Assembly (NCBI GenBank): GCA_036362985.1 | Contig: JAYGXS010000007.1 | Location: 13,061,188 to 13,125,187, forward strand | Reading direction: 5' to 3' | Source: Ligula intestinalis | Lineage: Eukaryota > Platyhelminthes > Cestoda > Diphyllobothriidea > Diphyllobothriidae | DNA length: 64,000 nt | Part shown: piece after piece, positions 1 to 12,425 of the stretch | Position numbering within the stretch: position 1 is the stretch's first letter | Layout of the letters: each line of letters starts with the position of its first letter | Translations under genes and position numbers: made by a program | Notes under the pieces: model-generated | The model's database searches: none | What the model was told of the DNA's origin: nothing | The model's input: only the letters and a program-made list of their open reading frames with translations

Positions 1-1462
1 CCCCCCCCCGTGCAAAACATTTCGCAGGAGACGCCTATTATTGCGATATTGCTCACCCGAGCGTACGAATCTCTCGCTTAACCAACTGTCGTGTAAGGTA
101 GAACACAATACGATGGTTAAGGATGGTGGATAATGTATTGATAGAGGAAATAATTTCGAAAATGTTTACAGCCGTGAAGGCGCCAAGAGGGGATGGCCCC
201 GTCAGAATTTATTTAAGGCCAATTACTATTCCAGAAGATATTTCCTGGCGAATATCTGCATATTTGAGGGATCAGACAAGAAATGTAAACCAAAATTTAT
301 AAGATTTGGTAGATAAAGGTGATCTTTAAGCTAATTTTAGTAATTATATTAAGTGAATGGGCTCTGAGTGGGCCAGGTGGGATTGGCCCCGTTAATATTC
401 ATGGTTTTCGAATAAATGGGTTTTACTTCTGCATTTTCATCCATATTTACCATCTTTTATATCAATATATATTACAAGCGGTTTTGTTTATACTTTACGA
501 GCCGATACGAACAATGAAAGCTCTCCTGCTGACACCACATGAAAATGCCAAATGAATTTCTGTACAAATTTATTTCATTTGTCCATAACTCATCCATTAT
601 CATTCTCTTACGACTTGAGTTTTATGTTCTATGAGCTGGTACAGCTGGCTGTCCTGCCGCATGTTCGATTGCCAAATTAAATGGCCAATTTAGCGAAAAT
701 AGGCGCCCACCCAGCTAAGGCCAAAGTGATGACTGGCCACGCCTGAGCCCCCTCTTGTACTGCCTGAGCCCCACTATGCCTACGGAGCATGGCGGGGCCC
801 GGAGGGGCTGGTGTTTCTTGGGTATTTTATCTAAGTACTTCCTCTTCCGGACCCAACGTGTACTAAATTGAAGACTCAAAAAGGCATTTTTCTTAAACGG
901 AAGGCAATAACAAATAGAAATCTATACATTCAGCCTTATATTTGTCACAAAACGTTTAGATTCTTTTCACGAGCGTTAACAAAGTCGGAAAAACAAGGCC
1001 TTGCAAAACGGAGCCGGAATAATAACTTACTTGTAAGTGATTCTATCAGTTTCTGAAGTTCAGTCGGCCACATTTTCAAATATTCTCGGTAACTATAATT
1101 CACTTCGTCAACGGACTTTTTCTGAAGCGCGGTTTCCAGCAGTTGGTCACAGCAGTTAAAACCGGACGAAAAGCTCTTAGATGAGCAAATTGAGGTTTTT
1201 GCGTTGTCATCTATAACCCGCGGCGATAGGAAAAGTTATAGCAGGCATAAATATCATGCATAAATGTATACCGAATACTATAAATAGCGCCAGCCCTGTC
1301 AACGTACGCATTTTCGGAGATAAAGATACTTCTCTGGATACATATCAGGATATTTTCCAGTCACATTTTATTGAAGAATATTGAAACAATGTGTGCAAAA
1401 TGTTGTTTAATGTACAATTACATCGTAAACTGTTCCGATTAATCGCAAATGTATTCTGCGCA
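1..1462. other. No recognisable gene
   Basis: AT-rich sequence that opens with a run of nine C. Only short, low-complexity reading frames occur and none resembles a known family. I see no tRNA, repeat pair or splice-bounded exon here. Confidence 0.5.
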
Positions 1463-1778
1463 GAATATCCCTAATAGAAAAACGCTAGCACCGTGGCGCT
1501 ACTCTGCGCGCACGTGATAAGCCCCCCACTTGCACTTGTCACAGGGTGTCAAGCTTTTGTCTGCATATACAAGATCCTACTTAGCCCAGATTTCGACTGC
1601 GGGATGCCTGCGCCTGCTATAGGGGGGTTTCCCTGTCACAGGAGGTGACGCCGACTAGGAACGCTTTTCGCATGTCACCTGGGGTCACATCTATGCGTGC
1701 GCGCAACGCAGGGACAGAATAGCGAGACGGTGCTAGGCAACTTCGCGCGGCGCTAGCGTTTTTCTATCAGGGATATTC
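1463..1778. mobile_element. 316-bp MITE-like element with 30-bp terminal inverted repeats
   Basis: The left end reads GAATATCCCTAATAGAAAAA and continues through CGCTAGCACCG. The right end, read on the complementary strand, gives the same 30 bases with two or three differences (GAATATCCCTGATAGAAAAA, then CGCTAGCGCCG). The interior is GC-richer than its surroundings, has no open frame and contains several GTCAC / GTGAC boxes. This is the structure of a non-autonomous cut-and-paste transposon. No clear target-site duplication is visible, so the superfamily is not assigned. Confidence 0.72.
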
Positions 1779-4700
1779 AAATATAGTCAAGTCAAGTCAA
1801 ATTTATTAAAGGAAATAAAGGCGATCGCCTTTGAACTCCCTCTTGGTACATAGGATTTAAGAAATGCATCGGCGAAGCAATTTTGCGTGCATTTCTATTA
1901 AACACCAAAAATTTAACATCAATATCACAATTTACTTAACCTCAAAAAATATATTAACTCACAGGGTGAAGTGCTTGATAGATTTTCATCCAAATAGATG
2001 CCCACGGCAATCGCCTCCATCCGAACATCATGACATATTGCCGCGCTTTGCAATGGCAAACTCGCTCCAATTTTTTCGCGCAAAACAACGGAAAAAAATA
2101 AAAGCACAATAAAATTGGCTGATTTTCTCATTTATAACTGTATCTTTGGAAGTTATTTTCATTTCACCTCTAGTATGCGAGCCAGCTTTTCTCGTGTTAC
2201 ACGTTTTAAAACCGCATTATGACCTTCAGAGGTCTTCAAGTGGACGACAGAAACGTGCTTGAGATGACATTGCCGACACAAGAGAGAGAAAGATTGGAAT
2301 GGTCTTCTCTGGTTTAGGAGTCATCAGACAAAATATATGGCTATCCAATTCAGACAATTTTTTTTCTCCGAACATAAAACGTCACATCACACAGCCTACC
2401 CTCTTACATGTCATGCGATTGTGTTCACCCAAGCATGAGAACGCTCTGAATTATCCTAAATAAGAAGAAAAATCTTTCTTATAAACAGAGTAAACAAGTT
2501 CTGCTCGTAGATTGGTAAATATAAATGTAATTTTATACGATCTCAGCCATATCAGGATTATAATATGTGAGACATCGGGTATAACTACAGACCTAAAACT
2601 AAAATCTGCGCAGCACTGCTAAAAACAAGGTTCTTTTAATCAGACCTGTAAGATTCGGCCTTTTCTGTGGATCAAACACTGCTGTTTATCTTTTAAAATT
2701 AAGATTCCATACCACATGAAGAGCTTGACAGTTCAGCACAATTTTGAAAGCGTTTAGCAGCTAACAGGTAGAAACCCGCTTAGGCAAATAGTAGCTCTGA
2801 TTCGCATCAGTACAGGAAAAGCGATAAAGGCCATTATTGGCACACTATGTTGACTGAGTGTGTAGTTTCCGGTTCTCTTCCTTTTCATGAAACCAGGATT
2901 CTAACTTTTTTAAATCAAGTATGGATCAATCATAACAAATTTCAAATGAAACTATGGAATAGGACAACTGGGCATGAGTCCCACTAGTTAAAAAAATATT
3001 TTTCAGGTCTGTCCAGTTTTAGCTTAATACTTTCAGGATTCCTTTGAAAGCTGCGGGAAGGGTCCCTACGGAACCGATTCTGATGCTTGCATTTGCAAGG
3101 GCCTTCTCTATTAACCTTAATCACTGTGATAGGTGGCCAACGGAATGAGCATTCTCTTAGAGAACGAGAGAGTCCCTACACCTATTCCACGTGGGCCTGT
3201 CCTGACTCGACTGCCAGTAGGATTGGCCGGTGACTCGACGGCTGACTGCAACTTAAATGTTTGATTATCGATTGATTGACTGCAAATATGCGTTCACTGC
3301 CGGTAGGCCAATCGATAGCCTGCCGAGAGCACGCCACGTGCTTGCATTCTATATGCCTGTTCGGCTGTTCGTTAGGCTACCTTTCACATAAAGTAAGGAA
3401 TGTTGATAAAACGTTGGAAAAAACAAATGTTTCAAAAATGAAATAATTGCTGTCGTAAATAATGAACATAATGAGTAGTCTTAATTGCACGGACAATCCA
3501 AGAATTTGCTGGGTTGGGATAATTTCTTCGGAATTGTTTGCGTTTACTGTACCTGCTGCTGAAGTGCTAGCATGCTTCCTAACCGTTACAACATAACTTT
3601 TTCAGGAAATTCGCTCAGGAACAGAATTATATGCTTCAGAGTTATTGCTTAGTTTATGACATTGTGCAACTGAGACCGATGTATTTGGCCTGATAGGAGG
3701 AAGGAGGTGGACTTGAGACAATTTTAGCTGAATCTGGAAAAAGTGATCAGGCGAAGAGCAAAGAGTGACCGAAACTGACGCTGATATGGAGAAACATTGG
3801 CTAACGAAATCTAAGGGACGAATTTCAGAAACAAAATTCAGCAGTGTAGGAATCAACCTAAGCTTCTTGCTTACCAATGAGATTAAAACTTGACGTTCCA
3901 ACGATGGTTTTACGTCTGGAAATAAAAAGATTATTGTTTTTCAGATATTGGATCTGTGAAAGGTTGGCACAAGTGTGCTGTGAGTTTACAGTCTCCTTCC
4001 CTTTACACGGAACCGGAATTCTGCATCAAACTATGATGTATCGACAAATAATTGCTTGCCATCCGCTGAAGGATTCACTGGTTTACTATTGCCATCAAGA
4101 TGAGCTCTGGCACAGGACTAAGAGGCCACGATTTCCATTGGATCGGCGACTTACTTGCATAAACTCGACAACTAAAATCCTCGCAAGATGTGCTGAATTT
4201 ATAAAAAATAGTGATAATTACCTTAAACAAAAGAAAGACTGCCTGAATTTTGATATTTTTTGGAAAGCTTATTCCACATTGCTACGATATTTCCAGAGAT
4301 GAACTGTTGATATTAAATTGCAGGTAGGATATAAGGAACTAAAGGGATATCGCGGCGGCTGGTGCACCAAGAGTGAGCAGGCTGCTTTAGAGTAACAAGG
4401 CGATGTAAGGTACGAGTATTTAAAAGATTAAAGAGTAAAAATAGCACATCCTGTAATCCGAAAAGCCACAAAAGATCATGGTTCGTAAATCCGCTACGTT
4501 GTAGATACGTCAGAGAAAATTGTTCAGAGGATAAGACTCTGGAACTGGGAATATCTTACGTAACGTCAACCAAATATTACCTAATCCTACGGCAACTTTT
4601 GAAGCCTATCACAATTTCCATTTAGTTCTATTCCTGCAATGGCGTCCATTTTCATTGATCTGATTTTATTAAAGGTTAAGTTGAATGTGACGTTTCCGTG

Positions 4701-5100
4701 AATTCCTTTGCAATTCACACCTTCAAAATTATAGCACCTTTTAAAAAATTCCGCTGCCGGTGTCCTTTCTCATGTCCCTACCCTACGTCTTCTACTAACC
4801 ACAGCCTTCTCCCTAGCCATATCATTCAACCTATCTTGACTCCTATAATAACCCACATATAATTGTTGGTTTCCTCAGCAAATGTGAAGTAGCGGAAAAA
4901 TTGTAAGCCATCCCCGCACACGAACATTTCAGATATTTAACCAAAGCTCCTTGTTCTCCGCGGCATCGTTTTTTCTGAGCCTTTGTAACGCCCAATGGAT
5001 AGGGATTCATGGCGGGTCATCTGAAGGAACAATATGAATAAAAAGGATGTATATGTCTTGGTCTATAGGCGTTCATTTCAGTGCCGAAAAAGAAAAAAAT
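1779..5100. other. Unassigned region; one open frame of doubtful reality
   Basis: No gene can be supported. The longest frame, + strand 3877-4302 (141 residues), follows a pyrimidine-rich tract ending TTTTTCAG at 3944 and could be an exon. However, its product has no motif I recognise and no good splice donor follows. The rest is AT-rich with scattered short frames. Confidence 0.4.
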
Positions 5101-5146
5101 GGGTCCCAGAAAGTAATTGAGACGAAGATTATTCGAGCTGTGGGAC
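5101..5146 (-). repeat. Fragment of the PLE-linked fold-back repeat family
   Basis: Read on the minus strand, this piece carries the tail seen in the fold-backs at 12.8 and 51.6 kb (…CTTC…CAATTACTTTCTGGGAC). The hammerhead-like part is missing, so it is a truncated copy. Confidence 0.5.
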
Positions 5147-5843
5147 AACATGCATTAATCGAAAACCGTGAGATGCTTGGACGGGAGACTTTTGCCATTG
5201 GGTAACACTACAACAAATTCTTACCACTTCATGAATTTGAGTAAGTTTATGGAAGTGCATGTTTAATTTTGGTGCGAAGCCAGAATGACAATGCTGTGAT
5301 CGATCGTATGCGAAAATAATTGATGTCCCTCCCATCACTGCCGATGACTTTCTTCTAACTCTCGTTCGCTGGACGCTTTTCCTGTCTTTAACCTCCGGAT
5401 GCCTTTTACGACCCTTTGCCTCAGTCGCCAACAGCGCTGCACTCTTCACCCCTACTGTAGTTGACATGTGCACCATTTTCTACTGCGTATAGATCACGCT
5501 ATCTGTAGCACCATGCACTGTTAAGTGTAATTTCTTCCAATGGCTTATTTCTGGTGTCTTCTTTATGTCTGCTTTTAATTTTATAGTTAGCTGTTTTTGT
5601 GTACATATTTCCGAGTATTCACAACCTTAAGTGTTTGACTTAGCAGAAAATCGTATTAGGTAATTTATGCACTACGCTCCATGTCTTTGACCCCACTTCA
5701 CCCAGTTACTCGCCTTCAGAGTCCAAATAGTTGGATTAAAACTATTTTGGCATCATAGGAACTACATATTGAATATTATTGACCATCGTTTTACTTCATC
5801 AGAATGGGTTCTCAGTGCCCGTAGCGCTGGGTCCGATTTTCGG

Positions 5844-6067
5844 ATGGCGACCGATTTTGATGGAATCGATCCTTTCAAAAGTCGGGATAAAATTCCGCGG
5901 ACACCCCCTTCCTTCCTTAATACGTCTTCAGTTACTGATACCTCAGATATTCGAGCTTCCTTATCCGTTTCCCCTAACGATGAACTGGATACCAGTATTT
6001 CCATGTTCCAAGGCGATCAAAATCGTTCCAGATTTTTAGTTCTTCTCAATGATAACTCTCGTCCCAG
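5844..6067 (+). CDS. Predicted exon 1 of a Ser/Pro/Arg-rich nuclear-type protein
   Basis: An ATG at 5844 with G at +4 opens a frame beginning MATDFDGIDPFKSRDKIP, rich in Ser, Thr-Pro and acidic residues. It ends at a CCCAG|GTGATC donor in phase 2. The frame is also open upstream to 5769 and acceptor-like AGs lie at 5802 and 5815, so the exon could begin earlier and the ATG be internal. The next exon starts with exactly the one base needed to complete the codon. Joined with exons 2-5 this gives exactly 360 codons before the stop. No conserved domain is recognised. SP/TP sites and basic clusters suggest a phosphorylated, disordered nuclear or chromatin protein, which is inference only. Confidence 0.5.
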
Positions 6068-7657
6068 GTGATCACGCATTCAAAAAATATATTCACTTAA
6101 TTAAACTCTAAACTAACGCTTGAGGCAGTTCCCGTGCATTAGAATCAACTATTTTTCCGCAATCCTATATATTGTATAGTAAAGCAGGCCCTGTTTGGAT
6201 TAGCATGTACACACCTTAATGACAATTCCTAACAGGGCGACGGCCGGTCGCTGTAGAAGTCGTGAATAAAAGCCCATTTTCTGCCTGTTCGTGCTGGAAA
6301 CAATTGCAAAATGTAGCGCACGATGGTATAACACAGCAACTCTAAACACTATATCTACGATGAATTTAATTTTCTGTCAACCCCCACTCTGCAAAACTAG
6401 CTAGCTCCCCCTGTTCAATAACCTTCAGCTGTGGCTATTAATTTATGCGAACTTCTCTTAAATAATGTCTTTTTTGCGTAATTTTACCGAACAAAGTAGC
6501 GTATAAATCTTCATACCTGTTCTCCCGCGCCTTGTTATCAGATGTGGCCTTTGGTAGAAAAGAGAACCTGAGACTATTGCCTGTAACAAAAACTCCCGTT
6601 CTTTCTCTGGGAAGTATGTTTATAAATGATTGCTTTCATTCAGAAAATTTCCTGAGCTTCTTTATTAAGATGTCCTGTCCTCTCACGTATTTTTATCGCT
6701 TTCCTTCTCTATCTTCTCCGAGATCAATCACTTTATTAAAGGAAAGCAGGCCTTCCCTTCAGTTCGTTTTTATTAGTAAATGCTTTCTATGATTGTTACG
6801 GCACTTGTTAAATCTTCAAGCAAGGCACATTTACTGACTTGAATAGTAGATTTAATCACAGGTTTGTTAGACTGTAAAATAATGTTGGTAAAGACAAGTA
6901 TAACTGGATAGTCACCCGTCTTTTTCCGAGTTTAGTTTTCGTATACGTTGTTCATGCGTCACCTTTAATGAAGGCCATATCCATGTGAACAGTTTTGACC
7001 TTAATGAGCTTTAATTAGCTTAGGCCTTATCGTAAAAATAGGCATAATGACCGAATGAAAGTCTTTCTGGCATGTGCGCGCTTACACAGCTTGAATTTTT
7101 CACCCCCGAAGTGAACTCAACATCATCCAGCCAGTCAATTCCCGAACCGTATTTACGCCCCGATATATGGCACATATTTGCGTAGTCTGAAATGCCTATA
7201 AATATGTGCAAGGACGACTGAGTTTGTCTACAACTGGATTTATTTCTGTTCGTAGAATCCTTAGGTGCTCAAAACCCATAATATGTGTTAATTTAGTGAC
7301 TTGATTTTCAACCTTAACTATGTTGCTTTCTTGTCCTCCTGAGACACTTGGCTGTCGATTTAAAATGTTCCGGCAGCTGTTTTTAATTATCAAAGGTTTC
7401 AGTCGCATAACATATTTATTTTGCATTGACATAAAAAACGTGGACTTGCTTTCCGGACCCTGTATCTCTGGACTTTCAAGGAGCCGTTTACGTCGTCTTC
7501 TTTAGGTTGATTTTCCCTCATTATCAGTTGTCTATATAATTTTCTAGCTGGAAGCCCTGACTTCGCTTCTTTGTATATTTTACAGTAAGGTTGGTAAGAA
7601 GTCAGTATCACGTGCTCCCCTAAGGCCATCCTATCTTCAAAACAAGTTGGTTCTTAG

Positions 7658-7913
7658 CCCTCCACCCCAGCCCTCTCCACAGACTCCTGAGACAGTCAAA
7701 GTTTCCGCACTATCACAATTGAAGCTGCAAACTCCACCCCATCAACAGGACCAACCGGATGAGCCTCCCACCCCGCCAACCGTCATACCTTCGAAAACGA
7801 TCCCGACAGCAACTCAGTCGCCCGTGCATCGGGTACTCCGGCCGACTACCAAGATTGACTCTCCCTTCATCGAAAGTGACGTACCGAGCGTTCGGAAGCG
7901 CGGACGCAGAGGG
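7658..7913 (+). CDS. Predicted exon 2 of the Ser/Pro/Arg-rich protein
   Basis: The acceptor is GGTTCTTAG|C and the donor is GAGGG|GTGAAC, phase 2 in and phase 0 out. It encodes a Pro- and Gln-rich stretch with repeated TPP/SPP motifs, ending in the basic patch VRKRGRRG, which resembles a short AT-hook or nuclear localisation signal. Composition matches exon 3, not the flanking repeats, which supports real coding sequence. Confidence 0.6.
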
Positions 7914-8001
7914 GTGAACTTAAGAGTTTTCAAACAAGATACTCCTGTCTCATAGATTTTACTTCAATTGACAAATTAGCTTTCTCTTCTTTCTCTTTTA
8001 G

Positions 8002-8484
8002 CCAAACACTCACTTTGCAAGTACACCTCAGCCCCCTGTGCCGTTGGAATCTACCCCGGTCACGGTGAAACGCAGACTCTCCCCCGACTCCACGATTATC
8101 GATGGCGTGTCTGTCTGTGGTGAGCATTTCGGTGGGGTAATGATGCCCCCACCACCCTCCTCAACCCCAGTTACCGTAGTGAAGCGTCCCCGTCGCAATG
8201 TTACTACCTCGGGGCTTTCCACCGAGTCTGTAGAACAGCCCGGAGGGGGGCGCTACAACCTACGTAGCAGAAGCCGGACATCCTCTACTCTTCCCTCGGC
8301 TGACTTATCGTTGTCTAGCCTGAACAGCACCGCGACATCCTTCAAAAGCATCACAAAAAGCAGGCGAAGACAACCTGCTGTTGGCTTGGAGATTTTGACA
8401 GAGGGACAAAAACCACGTATGTCGACAAGGCGAAGAGGGAACACCTCCAAAATCCAGGACTCCCAAACCCAGTCCTCAGTTGAG
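8002..8484 (+). CDS. Predicted exon 3 of the Ser/Pro/Arg-rich protein
   Basis: An 88-nt intron with a strong pyrimidine tract (TTCTCTTTTAG) separates this from exon 2. The donor is GTTGAG|GTGAGC, phase 0 at both ends. The 161 residues contain two copies of STPVTV followed by basic residues (TPVTVKRRLSP and TPVTVVKRPRRN), the motif RYNLRSRSRTSS, and a further basic patch STRRRGN. The internal duplication and the RYNLRSR box are typical of disordered chromatin-associated proteins but do not identify a family. Confidence 0.62.
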
Positions 8485-8684
8485 GTGAGCAACGTCAACC
8501 TTTTGAAAGCTAGAACGAATGTGTTAGCATCCCGACTTTTTATTCCTCGGCGATTAAGGTTGGTTTTTGTTCTAAACGAAATTGCAGGAAGTCTTTCAGC
8601 TCTATGCTGAGTGGCCATCGGCTACTAGTGAAACTGCCTCATGTGTTCCAGGACAGATGGAGACGAGTGCAGATTAGCCGCAGC

Positions 8685-8750
8685 AAAATCAAGGGAGACT
8701 GAAACGGTCATTTCTGGCATGTTGGCCATCATCCTTCACACGTACCCAAC
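8685..8750 (-). repeat. SINE body fragment
   Basis: Read on the minus strand it contains GATGATGGCCA…CATGCCAGAAATGACCGTTTCAGTCTCCC. This is the same conserved segment as in the SINE copies at 60.1-60.7 kb (GATGATG…GAGCCAGAAATGGCC…CTAGTCTCTC). The tRNA-like head is absent. Confidence 0.5.
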
Positions 8751-8919
8751 AACACCGACAAGATGCCTGAATAGGATGGTATGCCCGCTGAAGTGTGCAA
8801 GTCTTGTGTTGACACTGGCCCTCTTGTTCGATTTAGTGATTGAGCAAGCGCGGGAAGCTAAATTAGTTCTCATTGACTGGCGTTCGGGTATCCGTGTGCA
8901 TTTCGATAGAGTGAAATGA

Positions 8920-9560
8920 AAAATTTCGAGAACTGCCGCAGCCTAAGCTTCATCTACGTTGCTGCGAAGGTCTTCACTATTGTTTTCAGATGGTTCCAGT
9001 TTGTACTTACTTCTAGGACGAAGCTCAACCAAGCCGGATTCCGAGCTGGGCGTGAATGCGTGAGTCAGATATTCACACCGCCGTGACTACCAGCAATCAG
9101 TGGTCGCCTGTTCTATTGACCTCGCCGTTGTGGCGAATAAGGGAAGAAGATGGTGTGCCAGTAAAAACATTGACCACAATCTAGGCCTATACTAATGCGT
9201 AATTCTTCATCCCTAAAAATATCTCCGAACCGCTTGGTATGCGGTCTGGTGTTCGACAGTGTTGTATCCTGTCGTCCAGCCTGTTCAACCACGCCATTAA
9301 CTGGATTCTCGGTCGGGTCCTGTGTGGTTTTGACACTGTAGAGTTTGCACTCGGACGCCAGCAGACTGACCCAGGCCACGCTGAAGATATCGCCTCAAAC
9401 TTTGCTGGCCTACAGTCTATGGTATTACGAGTGATTGAGATCGCTACTTCGCTTGGCTTATCCATAAACTCTGGGAAGACCATGAGGAAATTCAACATTG
9501 TTTGTTCACTGCAGGTGCAAAGAAAGCTTATTCAGCTGTGGTATTCATCACTCTAATCAG
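8920..9560 (+). pseudogene. RTE-type LINE reverse transcriptase fragment (broken)
   Basis: Conceptual translation shows LIN/RTE-style blocks in order. Near 8945-9080 there is SLSFIYVAAKVFTIV and TKLNQAGFRAGRECVSQIF. Near 9239-9480 there is RSGVRQCCILSSSLFNHAIN, the catalytic box degraded from YADDIA to HAEDIA, then LQSMVLRVIEIATSLGLSIN followed by SGKT. The blocks are in two frames with stops between them, so the copy is dead. It lies in the intron between exons 3 and 4 of the Ser/Pro-rich gene. Confidence 0.75.
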
Positions 9561-11289
9561 AGCTGTCTAAGGGATTTTTGCACACCTTTAATCGTGACGT
9601 CGGTAGTTTAGCTTTAAACTGCAGACCAAAGTTCTTTCTTCGTTCTTTAACTATGCATTTTTTCCTAGATACAGATTTGAAGATTGCGTATATAGCAGAA
9701 TTTAATTGAACCATAAATTTCGCGAGCGCTCATCAGCTACATCCATTCACTGCATAAACTAAGACGCTGCTTACATAACACAATTGAAGGGACCTACTTA
9801 GATGCAGAGCTCACATTTCGTAACTCGACAAAATACCTGCCGATTCCAATTACGAAGGATGTCTTGCCATTGTACGCCACTTCAAATTGTGTTTACTAAT
9901 TTACATGCACTTGTGGATGAAAGTACATAGGGCGAATACAAAGGCAATTGGCAGCTAGAGCTACGGAGCACTTGCCGAGTAGGCTATTAAAACAGGAGAA
10001 TCTAAATCCTCGTTCTTTCATTATGGAACACCTATTGGATACGGGCTAATCTGTAGAACCTAGAGTATCTTTCCGAGTTCTTGATCGCGCACGAACAACT
10101 CGTATCTTACGCTACCTGGAGGCAGCGTTCATAAGGCGGCTTAAGTCTGACCTACGTAAACAACTGGAGCATGTGGTGAATCTAACCCTGCCGTGTTAGC
10201 ACCGGCTTCCTATTTACCCATTCCCCCTCCTGTTCACCTTACCCATTCCCCTTCCAAACTTTTTTGCTGCCCACAGCGTTTAAATTTCCTACTTTATTGA
10301 TTGTCCCTTGGCCAATTCTTGTGACCTTTATGTTTTTGTGTCTATTTTTCTGCATGAATTAAATTCTGTATTTTCTCATTCGTTAATCAGCGAGTGGATG
10401 CAGCTGATGGCGCTCGCGAAATTCATGGTTCCATTAAATTCTGCTATACACGCAATCTTCAAATATATAACCTCCAACACAATGCAAATTATTTCCACAC
10501 GTGTGAGATGCGGACCGCTCTGTCCTCCCCGCCTCCCGCCCCCCCCCCCCCCCCTTGGGCTCGCAACGTTTTAGTGCATTTTCCTCACAACAACCCATTA
10601 GATGTCGTGGCTGGAGTTGTCTCAGTGTACTAAAAGCTGTGACTTGGAAGGTTTGTGAGGGAGGCTGGTTGTAAGCAGTCGCTATGCTCTGAGCAATCAG
10701 GCCAAATCCTGGGTTGTTGGAAAGGACAGAAAGCACTTTTAATTGGGGAGGAGGGCAGGATGCATTTATTGCGCACAAAACCGTGAGTTGCTATCCCAGG
10801 CGTTAGGGGTGAGTGGCGAAGCCAGAGCTAGCGTTGACTGCATCCAACCATGCCTGAGAGGGAGAATGAGGCCGTGGTGGCAGCCGCTTTTATACTTTTT
10901 TTGAGCAACTTCAAGTGGTGTCTACTTTGTGTGTTGCATTGCGCGAGGGAGTGTCGTGTATAGTCGTGGCCCACGCTACGTCGGTCGATGAGGCGGGAGG
11001 GGGTGTTCTAGTGGCCGTTGGACCGCTGTACTATCCGCATGCACAAGTGTGCACCAAAAGAAGTCGCTCGAATATCTGCAATTCAGTGTATTCGAAAGCG
11101 CTCACTGTGGAGGATGTGATTGATTTTGAGGCAAGTGGCCTTGAACAAGGACTTTGGACACAACAGTGTTTGGCATCGGTTACGATGAGTGACACTCAAA
11201 AGCGGGCAGCTAAACTCAAGCGGAATTTTTAACTTTTTGATATCAGCCCCGTCAGTTGGTCGCGCTTCGATCAGTTCGAGGTCACATAT
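9561..11289. other. Intronic or intergenic DNA with a 16-C run
   Basis: No coding match. A homopolymer of 16 C lies at 10539-10554 and may be a collapsed or error-prone site. The final ~450 bases before 11290 are the probable 5' LTR belonging to the primer binding site there, but its left edge cannot be set because no second LTR copy is seen. Confidence 0.4.
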
Positions 11290-11306
11290 TGGTGACCCCG
11301 ACGTGA
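11290..11306 (+). promoter_or_regulatory. LTR-retrotransposon primer binding site (tRNA-Trp type)
   Basis: TGGTGACCCCGACGTGA is a perfect 17-nt complement of the 3' end of eukaryotic tRNA-Trp including CCA. CsRn1-group Gypsy elements of flatworms are known to use tRNA-Trp as primer. The site is in + orientation, so the 5' LTR should end at 11289. No gag or pol frame follows, so the element is truncated. Confidence 0.6.
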
Positions 11307-12072
11307 TTGAAGCGCAACCACCTGACGCACCTTATATCATAAGTAAGAAATTTCACTCGAGTTTATCGGCCCCTTTTTTCCTGCGTTGGCTACAGCTTGC
11401 CAATTGACAGCATAACCCTAAACACCCAGTCAGCACAGTGTGCTTTCGTGTGAACTGAGAATCAGGCTGCAATGACTGCTTAGTATGGCCGCTCTGGCAC
11501 CCCTACACCGTTGCCTCCGGCCTCACTAGCCACCCGCGGCCTCTCGCATCCATTCTTCTTGATCTGGTTATGACACCAAACTCAGTTGAGGGAAAATCTG
11601 AGTGCGTGGTAGATGCAACGAAAATCTGCCTCTGCTGTACTCGTAATTCACCGCTCCTAGGCCATCTTGCTGTGTGAAACCTTGTCAAAACTGACTGAAA
11701 AAACTATCAGCTTGCCCGTAGCAACGAAGTGAAGGCTATACTGGCCACCATATCCCTGCGGTAATAGTTATTCCTTTTCACGAACTTGGCGCAGCCTGGT
11801 TAGCGTGTGTCGTGAGTCATTGCCACCCTCTTTTTGGCCCAATGCATCTATGGCGTAGACCGTTTAAATGGCCGCAACGCGCAAAAAATATGCGAGGTAA
11901 AGAGCTGTAGACGCGGATGTGGAGGGAGAAGAGAGACATAAAAATTTGACTGAACCAACAGGGTTCTAACGGTGGAATTTTCTACTTCCTGCAACGTAAC
12001 TTTGGACTAATTGCGTTGCGCGTTTTAAAAGCCCTTTCTTCTCTTTGTTCTCCCCCTCGTCCGCCTTTGTAG

Positions 12073-12101
12073 GACTCTCAGTCGACCGCCTTCTTCTCCG
12101 T
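12073..12101 (+). CDS. Candidate 29-nt microexon (exon 4) of the Ser/Pro/Arg-rich gene
   Basis: A long pyrimidine-rich tract ends in TTTGTAG immediately before GACTCTCAG, and 29 nt later there is a strong donor TCCGT|GTAAGTGAC. Its length shifts the phase from 0 to 2, exactly what exon 5 needs. The encoded peptide is DSQSTAFFS plus a split codon. Microexons are well known in flatworm genes. The assignment rests only on splice signals and phase. Confidence 0.4.
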
Positions 12102-12425
12102 GTAAGTGACTCTTCCTGCGTGCCTCCTTTTTTGTCCTGGGTTTCAAGCTGACCTCCGGACAATCGTCCTTCTGTCCTCTGATCAACAAATCTTACCGGC
12201 CCAAAACCGTCACTTAGTTTTTCTGACAGTTGCGATTTACTAGAGCCTATTCAAATATGAAATTTTACGACTTCTGATGATAACAGCCTCATGAATTCCA
12301 TATCAGGATAGCCATGTACATAGAGAGAGCAAGCAGATAGTATAAAGTTGTGCATATTATTGCCATTTCCCCTGGCAACCGTTTAATCTAAGTCTTAGAG
12401 TTTATGTTACGTTTTGACTGACTGA

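Noticed and set aside
3877..4302. A 141-codon + strand frame as a host gene
   Set aside because: No known motif, no usable donor at its end, and a comparable-size frame overlaps on the other strand. Kept only as a note in the region entry.
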